Assembly (NCBI GenBank): GCA_963790545.1
Contig: CAWBPA010000017.1
Span: 1,240,001 to 1,304,000 of the forward strand
DNA: 64,000 nucleotides
Origin: DATBJG01 sp963790545
Lineage (GTDB): Bacteria; Acidobacteriota; Vicinamibacteria; Vicinamibacterales; JAMQPK01
Direction of reading: 5' to 3'
Below are positions 19,064 to 27,717 of the stretch, one piece after another (the first letter of the stretch is position 1; each line of letters starts with the position of its first letter). The notes below the pieces were generated by a model, which searched no databases, was not told the origin of the DNA, and worked only from the letters and a program-made list of their open reading frames with translations. A program made the position numbers and the translations under genes.

Positions 19064-22000
19064 CTAGAAGGTAAATTCGGCGCTAATCCGCGCCAACCGT
19101 GGTGTCAGAACCGAATTGGGCTGCAACCAGGGCCCGTTCGGGACGAACGCGTTGTTGTACGTCAGGATGGCGCCTGAATTCAGGACGTTGTACAGGTCGA
19201 GCCCAATCATCGTTCGCGTCCCACCGTACCTCAGGATTTTGGCCACGCGAATATCGAACTGATTGAGCCGATCCCCATACAGCGACCCAGGCTCGATCAG
19301 GTTGACCGTGACGTTGGGCACGCCCCCGGACGGTAGACGCCCCAGCGTCTGAGCGACCGTCGCAGCAGGCACCGCGTAGTTGGCCGCCAGCAACGCGCCA
19401 GGCTTGCTCTGAAATACTCCGCTGATCTGGACGTCGATCTTTGGGATCGTGTACGAACCCAGTCCTCTGAACTGCGTCAGAACGCCGTATGCCACGTGGC
19501 AATACGGACTCGTGGTACTGACGGTGGAACCCACGAGACCGGCACCGAGTCCGACGTTGAGCTCCGGCAGGTTCGCCCGAGCACCACAGTTGTCGGCCAC
19601 ATTCTGGCCCGTGCTGGTTCCCCCCTGGAACGACATCCCCCCCGCGGTTCGCAGACTGAAGGTGACGTCTACGCCGTTGAAGTACTGATACCACCGTCCA
19701 TATTTGCTCGCCAGCGTCGAGAGGTTGTTTATTTGCCCGGACAACGTTGGGATCACATCGTAGAGCTCGTTCACCGGATAGCCACCGCCACCCGGCAGCC
19801 TCGGGTCGAGCGGCGCGATGATGTGGTACTTCGTGTAGTCGGACGGCCCTGCGGCGAGGTTGTCGGTCAGGGTGAAACCGTCGAACCAACGCCGGTAATA
19901 GCCCACTTCCACTGACATTCGCGAGAAGATCTGCTGCTGCACTGAAAGACCGAGACTCCAGTCCGACGCGCGAACACCCCAACCTTCGAGGAGGTCGGGG
20001 TCAAAGTTGCCCGTCAGCACGTTCTGACCAAACCTCACGTTTGACATCTGCCCGCACAAGTCGACCGTGTCTGTTTGCGCCTGGGGATTCAGCAGATCGC
20101 AGTCGGGGACGAGATTGTTATTGCGGTCGGTCCAGCTGCGCGACACACCTACAGTTCCGAAGGGCCCAGTGGTGGTCGGCACCCGGAGGGTGGGATTTGC
20201 ATTCGCATACGTCAGTTGCACGCCAACGCCTTCGAGGAACTTGCCGACGCTGGCCTTGATTGCTGTCCTGCCGTTTCCGAACAGGTCGTAGGCCGCACCA
20301 AACCGTGGTGTGATGTCCTTATAACTATCCACGCCTTTCGTTTCCGGAATAATGATCGGCGTTGGAAGGAACCTCGTCGGTCCTTCCTGCTGCTCCGGGT
20401 ACCAGCTTTTGGCGACGTCGAACCTGAGCGCTCCTTGGAGCGTCAAACGGCCCATCGTCCATTGTTCCTGGGCAAACAAGGCGTGCCAGCCGGCACGCGC
20501 ATCGTTGACCCACGGCGAGATGGATTGCGTGAGCTGGTTCGGCACGCCGTTGTTGAACCGGTAGGTCAGATTCTGAGTGTTCGGTCTCCCACGTACGGTC
20601 GTCCGTCATCAGCGTCCCTTGGTAGCCGAACTTCACACTGTGCGCACCTGTGACGTACGCCACGGATCCGCGCCACGTGTACGAGCCGGTGTAGTTGGTC
20701 CCCCAATCCTGCGACCGGTAGTTGAGGTTCGCCCGGCCACCGTTGGTGGCACACCCGGTCGCGCACTGCTCGACGACGCGAATGAGATCGCGAGTGGTAT
20801 TCCCTGGTCTTTCGAAATTTCCCCAGCCGTAGTACGTGCCACCAAATCCAGCGTCCAGGAGCAACCGGTTCGTGACCGGCGACGACCACGTCACCTGCGG
20901 CACGCGGAGGGGCAGCGTCGGGTTCGGACCGTTGGCCTCGGGCGAAACCACGGGCGGCGTCGTAATGCCGATCGTATTCCCCTCGCACTGGCGGCAGACC
21001 CATTGCTCGTCCCAGAAGACGCCAATCTTGTTGCGCGGCGTGACCTGCCACGTCAGTCGCCCGCTGATGTTGTCCCAGGTTCGGTCTGAGTAGCCCGGTT
21101 GGTTGAGATCTGGCGCGTACAACCACTTCGTCGGGTCGCCGGCATTCACGTTGTAGAACTGGTTTGCGTTGACCCTCGTGCTGCCCTGCGTCCGCGCGGT
21201 CACGAAGTACCACAAGCGATCTTTTCTCAGTGGACCGCCCACGGCTCCATTGAGGTCGTACACCTTGCTGAGCGGCGCTGGCGCCGCCAGGCCAGAGGCT
21301 CTCAACTCGTCCGAGAAATTGTCCCCCTGCAGCGACTCACCCGTGCCGCTGAAAAACGCGGACCCCTGGAGCCGGTTGCCGCCGGTCTTTGGAACGATAT
21401 TCATGACGAGTCCGGCGGTCTCAGATTCACCAAGGCCGCCTGAGGTCGTGAAACTGATTTCCTGGGAATTCCCGACGTCGACCGAGTAACCAGGTGGCTG
21501 ATTGCCGCCGGGTGGATTCCCGACATTGAGCCCATCGATCGTCATGCGCCCTTCGTTGTTGCGCCCGCCATGGATGGGAAACTGCGTCGTTGCCGTTCCT
21601 GTTGCAACGTCGTTCGTGTTGGTGACAACGCCGGGCACGAGCAGCACCACCGCGTTGTAACTGCGAACGGTAGGAATGGCCCTGAGAACATCATCGTTGA
21701 TGACTGTCTGCCGCCGCGCGCTCTGCACATCGACGATCGGGCTTTCACCGGTGACGGTGACGGTCTCTTCGAGCGCGCCGACTCTCATGTCGGCATCGAT
21801 GGTGGCGGTGAACGACCCGGTGAGCTCGACGCCTTCCCGCTTGAAGGTGCTGAATCCCGTCAGCGTAAACGTCACGGCGTAGACCCCAGGGCGCAGATCT
21901 TCGATCCGGTACTGACCTGTTCCGTCGGTGACGGCAGTGCGGACCTTCTCAATCAGCGCCGGGCTGGTCGCTTCGACCGTGACACCCGGAAGAACGGCTC

Positions 22001-22106
22001 CAGACGGATCTCTTACGCTTCCAGCAATGACGGCCTGCGCCGCCACCACTGTTGGAACGAGCACGACACCAGCCAGCAGAACCAACGTTCGCACGACTGT
22101 GCGCAT
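19064..22106 (-). CDS. TonB-dependent receptor 2, Oar-like, with carboxypeptidase-regulatory domain (one frameshift)
   Basis: Signal peptide MRTVVRTLVLLAGVVLVP, then GSVRDPSGAVLPGVTVEATS (regulatory-like domain, about residues 25-105). A plug region follows with EETVTVTGESPIVDVQSA and MTIDGLNVGNPPGGNQPPG, then a long barrel ending RISAEFTF with C-terminal Phe. One indel near 20575 joins the two pieces (about 1013 residues together). The ATG at 22106 was preferred over an in-frame GTG at 22118 because GAGG lies six bases before it. A well-formed promoter is at 22205-22233. Its early sequence closely matches the receptor at 187-3231 (SPALIEKVRT, YAVTFTLTGFST), so the two are paralogues. Ligand unknown. 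Confidence 0.92.
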
Positions 22107-22204
22107 CTCCCACCTCACGTTTCGTTAGGTTGCCGGGATCTGTCAGCGCTCGACGGCCCTCGATGGGTCGTTGATCTTTATTTCTTTTGTCGCGGTTCGG
22201 CAGA

Positions 22205-22233
22205 CGTATACGCCCTAGAGTGATGCGTGTCAA
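22205..22233 (-). promoter_or_regulatory. Candidate sigma70 promoter for TonB receptor 2
   Basis: Minus-strand TTGACA (22233-22228), 17-base spacer, TATACG (22210-22205). Position, about 100 bases before the start at 22106, is plausible. Confidence 0.55.
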
Positions 22234-22303
22234 GAACAACTGCGGATGAGGTGGATGAAAAAGATGAAAACGAGCTGAACATCAAATCGTTCGGATTGTT
22301 GGA

Positions 22304-23356
22304 TCAAGAATCCGAATAATCCAAACGATTGGAACGCGTCAGTGACGCGGCAGGCGCCGCACGCTCTCCCGCGCGCGATCCGCTCAGCGCATTGAGGAGC
22401 CCGTAGTTCCCCTCGTGACAGGCGTACTCGTACATGCCGTAATCCGGCATTCGGGTCAATGGAAACGCCACCGTCCACGGCATCGTCCACGTCTGCGGAT
22501 CATGGACGGTTGCTTCATATCGAATCGTGTCGTTCGACACACGAGTAAATCGTTCGACCAGGCGCATGGCCAGGCTGTTTGGCACACCGCCGCCGCTCAA
22601 CCCCACACCGATTCTGTCGGTGAAGTTGGTGGTCTCGATGACGAGAGTGTCACCTTCCCAACGGCCGCGCGCATCACCCATGTGCTGCCGAATCGATGAT
22701 GAAAGATGCGGGCGACCATCGAGAGGGATGACGCGATAGTCGTGCACCATTTCATACCGCAGCGCCACATAGCCAGGCGCTTGCGTGATGTCGATCCCGC
22801 TGTTGTAGAGCACCGGAAGCGTCGAGCCGAGCGCCCCCGCGAAATACAACGCTCCCACATCGTAAAGTCCTCGGGGCCGTTCAGCGGTGCGTTGCCCATC
22901 GTGCCCCGTGGGAGCCGCCGCGGCGCGCGCTTGCCCTTCGGCGGTCAGCGCAGGCATACGACCGTCAGGCGGATCGACGATGAGCGACGTTTGTCGCTGG
23001 GACTTCCCCCATTCCACCCAGTGTCCTGGCGCACCAGTGGCCCCGCCCGCCCCTTCGTTGGCCATGCGGACGATCATTTCCTGCTCCCGCTTTTCCTGGA
23101 CGGCATGCTCTTCCGGAGTCATGAAGAGGCGCGTGCCAAACTGCGAAGCACGTTGGACCGGAACCCTGACCATGTCGATGCTCGGCCAGATGCCTGTGAG
23201 ATCGGGATCGCCCCACGACGTGCGTGGGACCACATATCCCGGGGTGCTCGGAGCCACCTGTTCGGCAGGACTCTGCGCAGCGCCTGCAGCAATCGACGCG
23301 CTGAAGAAGCTGACGAGCGCCAACCAGTCAGACCACGCACGACGTCGCGGCTTCAT
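22304..23356 (-). CDS. Exported 'PWGDPDLQG' family protein 2 (open frame, but internally scrambled by two compensating indels)
   Basis: 350 residues; start at 23356 with GGAGGT five bases upstream. MKPRRRAWSDWLALVSFF is a signal peptide. Family marks: TSWGDPDLTGIWPSIDM, VDPPDGRMPALTAEGQ, IPLDGRPHLSSSIRQHMG, RGRWEGDTLVIETTNF, YEYACHEGNYG. Between about 22905 and 22815 the frame reads GLYDVGALYFAGALG, while the next frame over that stretch encodes DFTMWERCISRG, the family's expected (D/E)RCISRG motif. A +1 and a -1 change about 90 bases apart would explain this, so the true protein probably has the motif. The C-terminal 15 residues (ASLTRSNRLDYSDS) are unique. Confidence 0.82.
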   Translation of the reverse strand: MKPRRRAWSDWLALVSFFSASIAAGAAQSPAEQVAPSTPGYVVPRTSWGDPDLTGIWPSIDMVRVPVQRASQFGTRLFMTPEEHAVQEKREQEMIVRMANEGAGGATGAPGHWVEWGKSQRQTSLIVDPPDGRMPALTAEGQARAAAAPTGHDGQRTAERPRGLYDVGALYFAGALGSTLPVLYNSGIDITQAPGYVALRYEMVHDYRVIPLDGRPHLSSSIRQHMGDARGRWEGDTLVIETTNFTDRIGVGLSGGGVPNSLAMRLVERFTRVSNDTIRYEATVHDPQTWTMPWTVAFPLTRMPDYGMYEYACHEGNYGLLNALSGSRAGERAAPAASLTRSNRLDYSDS

Positions 23357-23388
23357 CGAGACCTCCGCGACACACAAGCCGCACACAA

Positions 23389-23408
23389 GCCGGACCTGAA
23401 GGTCCGGC
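23389..23408. repeat. REP-like hairpin (stem GCCGGACC, loop TGAA)
   Basis: Perfect 8-base stem GCCGGACC/GGTCCGGC with a TGAA loop, followed by CTACGTA. The same stem recurs in the double element at 59487-59546. Confidence 0.75.
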
Positions 23409-23440
23409 CTACGTATGCCATTCAGCCTTCGTACCAGTAC

Positions 23441-23492
23441 GTAGGGCGGGGCTTCAGTAGGTACATACGTAGGGCGGGGCTTCAGCCCCGCC
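23441..23492. repeat. REP-like hairpin (stem GGCGGGGC, loop TTCA) plus a truncated copy
   Basis: The complete copy at 23473-23492 is GGCGGGGC-TTCA-GCCCCGCC preceded by ACGTA. A partial copy (ACGTAGGGCGGGGCTTCAG) sits 30 bases earlier. It lies in the divergent gap upstream of the gene at 23558. Confidence 0.75.
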
Positions 23493-23557
23493 GTGTGAGT
23501 CTTCTTCAAGAAGTATAATGGGTCGAGTCGATCGATCTCGAAGGACCAACAGACAAC

Positions 23558-24562
23558 ATGAACATTTCGCGCGCCCTGGCACTCGCCGTTTTCGTCGGAC
23601 TGACCGTGGTGCCTGTTGCCGGTCAACAGGCGCAATCGAGCGTCCCGCGCACCGCATGGGGTGACCCCGACTTGCAGGGGATCTGGCCGAGCACGCACAT
23701 GGTCGGCGTGCCCTTCGAGAGACCCGATGAGTTCGGTCAGCGGCGGGTACTGACCGATGCCGAGTTCGCCGCGCGGGAGAAACAAGCAGCGCGACAGGCG
23801 CAACTCGATACCGCGGACTTCAACATCGAGAAACCGTCCGCCGATATCATCGCGATGGGCGACGTGGGCGGACCAACGTCGCCGCCACCGCACTGGCTCG
23901 AGCGTGGTGAGCCGTCGCGGCAGTCGTCGCTCGTGGTGGATCCACCGAACGGCAAAATGCCGGCGATGACGCCGGAAGGTCAAACGCGACAAGGGTCAGT
24001 GGTCAGCACCTACGTGAAGTACACCGGCTTCAACAGCGCCGACGAGCTGGGACCCTACGATCGCTGCATCTCACGCGGCGTGGTCGGCTCGATGATGCCG
24101 GTCGTCTACAACAACGGCAACCTGATTCTGCAATCGCCGGGCTACCTCGTCCTGCACAACGAGATGATCCACGAAACACGGATCATCCCGCTCGACGGAA
24201 GGCCGCACCTATCGCCGGCCATCAGGTCGTACATGGGAAATTCCCGTGGTCGTTGGGAGGGCGATACGCTGGTGGTTCGGACGACGAACCTCAACGGCCG
24301 GACGGGCGTGTTGGCCAACGGAATGATGTTGTTTCCGAGCGACGCGCTGGAGCTGGTCGAGCGCTTCACACGCACGAGCGCCGATACCATTCAATACGAG
24401 GTGACGCTCACCGATCCGAAGACGTGGACGAAACCGTGGACCGTGGCCATGGCGCTGCGGAACGAGCCTGACTATCAGATCTTCGAATACGCGTGCCACG
24501 AAGGGAACAACGCCATGAGGAACATTCTGTCGGGTTCGCGCGCTGACGAAGGCAAGAAGTAG
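23558..24562 (+). CDS. Exported 'PWGDPDLQG' family protein 3 (intact reference copy)
   Basis: Intact, 334 residues, and the best reference for the family. Signal peptide MNISRALALAVFVGLTVVP; then TAWGDPDLQGIWPSTHMVGV, FERPDEFGQRRVLTDAEFAAR, VVDPPNGKMPAMTPEGQT, ELGPYDRCISRGVVGSMMPV, MIHETRIIPLDGRPHLSPAI, GNSRGRWEGDTLVVRTTN, LVERFTRTSADTIQYEVTL, and near the end FEYACHEGNNAMRNILSG. No cofactor motif is evident. The conserved charged patches and the single Cys in RCISRG and in YACHEG are worth note. It is divergent from family member 2, with hairpin repeats between. Function unknown; probably periplasmic. Confidence 0.85.
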   Translation: MNISRALALAVFVGLTVVPVAGQQAQSSVPRTAWGDPDLQGIWPSTHMVGVPFERPDEFGQRRVLTDAEFAAREKQAARQAQLDTADFNIEKPSADIIAMGDVGGPTSPPPHWLERGEPSRQSSLVVDPPNGKMPAMTPEGQTRQGSVVSTYVKYTGFNSADELGPYDRCISRGVVGSMMPVVYNNGNLILQSPGYLVLHNEMIHETRIIPLDGRPHLSPAIRSYMGNSRGRWEGDTLVVRTTNLNGRTGVLANGMMLFPSDALELVERFTRTSADTIQYEVTLTDPKTWTKPWTVAMALRNEPDYQIFEYACHEGNNAMRNILSGSRADEGKK

Positions 24563-24584
24563 CGCGGACGCTTTAGCGTCCGCG
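24563..24584. repeat. REP-like hairpin immediately after a stop codon (stem CGCGGACGC, loop TTTA)
   Basis: The stem CGCGGACGC/GCGTCCGCG with a TTTA loop begins at the base after TAG of the preceding gene, followed by TTTCCC. It may also act as a weak transcription terminator between two convergent genes. Confidence 0.65.
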
Positions 24585-24595
24585 TTTCCCGGGTT

Positions 24596-26147
24596 CTAAT
24601 TTCCTCTCCTGCACACGTAGTTCGCCGGATCAGCCGTGTCTCCCTTGCCTTTGTACATCGCCACACGCGGGTAGGCGCACACGAGGCGTTTGCGTTCCTC
24701 TTTCCCCTCGTCGGTAAAGCGCGTCACGATGATGCGTTCGGGTGGCTTTCCGGTCGTTCTCCATTCTCGGAGAATGCGCACCAGATCGACGTCATGGTAC
24801 GGCTTGTAAGCCGGCGTCAGGCAGTGATCCATGCCCGGCACCATGAACAACCGTACGGAGTCACGCAGTTTGTCCACGCCCATCTTCTTGACCACGGCCT
24901 CGTAGTAGTCGACAAAGCTTCCTGGTGCCAGCGTGTGGTCGTTCCAGCCGCCCAGCAGCAATAACTTGCCCCCTCGGGCGATGAACTTGCTGAGATCGGG
25001 GTTGACCGCATCGATGACACGATTCTCAGGGGCCTCGGCCAGATCCACGTGGCTGTCGAAGTTGGGGAGGCCGTTCTTGTAGTCCCAGGCTTGATCCTTG
25101 AACACCATGTTGCGGTAGAACCCGGGAGCATAGCCATACGGCTCGGGACCCGCCATAGGCTCCCAGCCCAGTTCCCCGCCCGGCACCATCGGAGCGAACA
25201 GGTACTTCCCCGTCCTCGAGTGGACCGCGGGGCTGTAGATTCGGCGGACCGCGTCGACCTGTGCCGCGGTGAGGCAGTTCGGACCTTCGACGCCCTTGCA
25301 CTGCAGAATGCCCGGATCGTACTTGCAGCGCGGCGGATCTTCGATGACCCCGTCCTTGACGCCATCCTTCAAATCACACGCGTCGAGTGCGGCTTTGTGG
25401 ATGATCGAGTACTTGCCCGGCGGAATGTAATGGGCTTCGGTCTGGTGCGTGGCCTGATACACCCACATCTGCCCGATGCCGTGGTGCGTCGCGTCGTAGA
25501 CGAAGCCCACCGCTGCGGCCGCGTCGAGATCCTCTGGCCAGTCCTGCACGAGCTGCAGGGCATCTCTCGAGCCTCCGCCCCCGCACTCATTCATCACGGT
25601 GAAGTGCGGTCCCTTTGCGTAGTACGCACCGATGATGGCTTTCGCCTTCGACACCATCAAGTGGTACGGCAGACTCGACATGTCTGACACTTTCCAAGGC
25701 CCGCCGCCATCGTGCCCGCGGTTGGTGGTGGCGGTGGCCCAACCGGCCCTCAACAGTTCGGCCATGCCGCCGTGGCCAATGGTGCCACCAGCAAACCCGC
25801 TGGCCGCCGGTCGGAACTCACCATTCCAATTCTGTACCGGCATCCATAGCTCGATTTTCACGTCGGTGTCGCTGGAACGCTTGACGAGAGCGGCGACGCG
25901 GCAGAAGGCCGGCAGGGTTTTGTATGGTTCCAGCCCCGCAGCGCCACCACGCCCAGGATTCGGAGGCACGAATGCCCCTGCTTCGACTCTCTGGGCGGAC
26001 GTGATGGTGGTGTCAGGCATCAGGAGCGCTGACAGTTTCTCGCAGGCGCCGCCGGCTGCTTCGGGATGCTGGGTCGCGCTCAGCTTGTTGACAGCAGTTG
26101 TCCTCGACAGGAGCAGTGACCGCGACCAGGGTGATCAGTTTGCGCAA
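24596..26147 (-). CDS. Tannase/feruloyl-esterase family protein (one frameshift in the signal peptide; altered nucleophile motif)
   Basis: Alpha/beta hydrolase of the tannase family (PF07519 type), expected to cleave aryl esters of plant phenolics outside the cytoplasm. Motifs: ASGFAGGTIGHGGMAELL, TTNRGHDGG, PEDLDAAAAVGFVYDATHHG, GGWNDHTLAPGSFVDYYEAV (acid Asp region) and VPGMDHCLTPAY, the catalytic His with its neighbouring Cys. The usual nucleophile motif GCSxGGR is replaced by ECGGGGSRDA, so the expected Cys-Ser pair is missing or shifted. The N-terminus is reconstructed from TTG at 26147 (RKLITLVAVTA) with an indel near 26110, giving about 516 residues. It starts ten bases after the MBL gene and is probably co-transcribed with it. 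Confidence 0.82.
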
Positions 26148-26156
26148 TTCCCGTTC

Positions 26157-27626
26157 TCAGTTCGACGTGGCCGCAGGAACCTTCAACGTCTCCAAGACTT
26201 TCGTGAATTGGGCCTGTGTGGTCACGGGCCCGTGAAGCGGAACGTGCCGATCCACGCGCAACTTCCTCTTCTGGATGTTCTCGATCAGATTCGGAAGGCG
26301 CGCGGCGTTCGGGTTCGCAGGATTGAAGAGGTCGGCCTGAACCAGCACACGTTCGGCGGGAAAATACACGATGACCATGGATTCGGCATGGTTGCTTCCG
26401 TCCACGTGATACATCTGCATCGTTCGCACGGCGTCCTTGACCACCGCTTCATCACCCACGGTCTCAATCTGGAGTGGCTTGGGATTCTTCGCAAGTGCAT
26501 CCTGGACGATGCTGTGCTTGCGTTGCGAGAGATCCTCAAAGAGGGTCTTGTTCGTTTCATGGGTGACGAGCGTCAAGCCTTCGGAGACGGCCGCTCTGAT
26601 CCCGCCGGAATGGTCGAAGTGATGATGCGAGACGACCACTTTCGTGAGCGGCTTGTCGGGCTTGATTTCACGAGCTTTTGCAATGACCGCCAGCGCTCTG
26701 GCGTCGTTTTGCGGCGTCTCGATCAGCTCCACATGATCGGCGAACTCGACCAGGACGCTGTTGTGAGATCCTCCGGCCAGGAACCAGAGTCCCTTACCAA
26801 CCTCTTCCACCGTCACCATGGCGGTGGGCGTCGGCGCTGCGAAAGATTTCACGTCTGCGGACGCCGCAAGATCGGCGGCGTCAGCATTGACCGTACTCCT
26901 GGCAATGGTGATGTCGGCTGTCGGATATTTATCTGTTTTCGTCGTCAGACGACCGGGCAGCTTGAGGCCGTCCACATCCTGGTAGTTCGCAAACGCGGTC
27001 TCGATCGCCACATCGCCGAGGTTCGCGTTGTACGACATGGAGGTGACCGACGCCGGCAGGTGTGTCGTGCTGTCAACCGCGAGCGTCAAGGTGTCACCCT
27101 GAGCAGTGGTCACATCGACCACATCAAGAGCACCGGCCTTCCGGGGATTCGACAGTTTCGCTGCCGGATCGAGCGCGGCCCGGACGATCCCGACGGGATG
27201 ATGCAGGAGAAATTCGACTCGGCGCTCCCTGGCGACCAGCTCGGGCTGGCGCGCGGCCGCGCCGTCTGGCGTGACGTTGAAGGCCACATCGCCATCGAGC
27301 CCGAAGTTCTGGATCTGCGGTTGCGGGTTGGCACCCGGCGCCGTCGGAATTCGAGTCTGCTGCTGGCGCGCTCGGGTGTTTGCGAGATCGACCGTTCGCT
27401 TGAAATCCTTGACGTCGAAATTCGGAAGTGCCCCATCCGGGGTGACGTTCTGGCCGAGGTTTCCATTGGTGCCCGATCCCTCGAGCGTGAGCGTGTTGAC
27501 CGCCAGAATTCGGTCGCGGCCCCCCAACGCGTCGGCCGCAGCACTGACGGCCTGCATTTCCGGAAGTGCCTGTGCGCAGCCCGCCGCCAAACCCGCTACC
27601 AACGTCAGCCTCAGAAACTGCTTCAT
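26157..27626 (-). CDS. Exported MBL-fold metallohydrolase with a large N-terminal extension
   Basis: Intact, 489 residues. MKQFLRLTLVAGLAAGCAQA is a signal peptide with a possible lipobox (AAGC). The C-terminal half has the metallo-beta-lactamase zinc motif SHHHFDHSGG, then SMVIVYFPAERVLVQADLF, HVPLHGPV. The first 250 residues form a separate domain (ADALGGRDRILAVNTLTLEG onward), common in acidobacterial MBL proteins. The start at 27626 has GAAGGAG eight bases upstream. With the tannase-like gene ten bases downstream this is a two-gene unit. The substrate cannot be inferred. Confidence 0.88.
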   Translation of the reverse strand: MKQFLRLTLVAGLAAGCAQALPEMQAVSAAADALGGRDRILAVNTLTLEGSGTNGNLGQNVTPDGALPNFDVKDFKRTVDLANTRARQQQTRIPTAPGANPQPQIQNFGLDGDVAFNVTPDGAAARQPELVARERRVEFLLHHPVGIVRAALDPAAKLSNPRKAGALDVVDVTTAQGDTLTLAVDSTTHLPASVTSMSYNANLGDVAIETAFANYQDVDGLKLPGRLTTKTDKYPTADITIARSTVNADAADLAASADVKSFAAPTPTAMVTVEEVGKGLWFLAGGSHNSVLVEFADHVELIETPQNDARALAVIAKAREIKPDKPLTKVVVSHHHFDHSGGIRAAVSEGLTLVTHETNKTLFEDLSQRKHSIVQDALAKNPKPLQIETVGDEAVVKDAVRTMQMYHVDGSNHAESMVIVYFPAERVLVQADLFNPANPNAARLPNLIENIQKRKLRVDRHVPLHGPVTTQAQFTKVLETLKVPAATSN

Positions 27627-27647
27627 CTGTAAGCTCCTTCGGAAAGT

Positions 27648-27716
27648 CAAAAGTCAAAAGTCAAAGGTCAAAGGTTAGGTGAAAGGTACTTTTGCCCTTT
27701 GCCCTTTGACCTTCGT
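27648..27716. repeat. Short-period intergenic repeat, GTCAAAAGTCAAAGGTCAAAGG
   Basis: Tandem TCAAAAG/TCAAAGG units followed after a short spacer by CCTTTGCCCTTTGACCTT, the inverted version. It lies between the Mo-oxidoreductase gene and the MBL gene. Same family as 150-190 and 60898-60920. Confidence 0.8.
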
Positions 27717-27717
27717 T

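Noticed and set aside
23357..23992. N-terminal extension of the frame of PWGDPDLQG protein 2 by about 210 codons
   Set aside because: The extension runs antisense through the gene at 23558 and through REP elements; the signal peptide and ribosome-binding site at 23356 mark the real start.
24563..24590. Strong intrinsic terminator
   Set aside because: The hairpin is strong but the following T run is only three bases; it fits the dispersed REP family better, though a termination role is not excluded.
25632..27632. Long plus-strand open frame of 666 codons
   Set aside because: It is exactly antisense to the tannase-like and MBL genes, whose proteins have clear family motifs. The translation is low-complexity Arg/His-rich with no domain.
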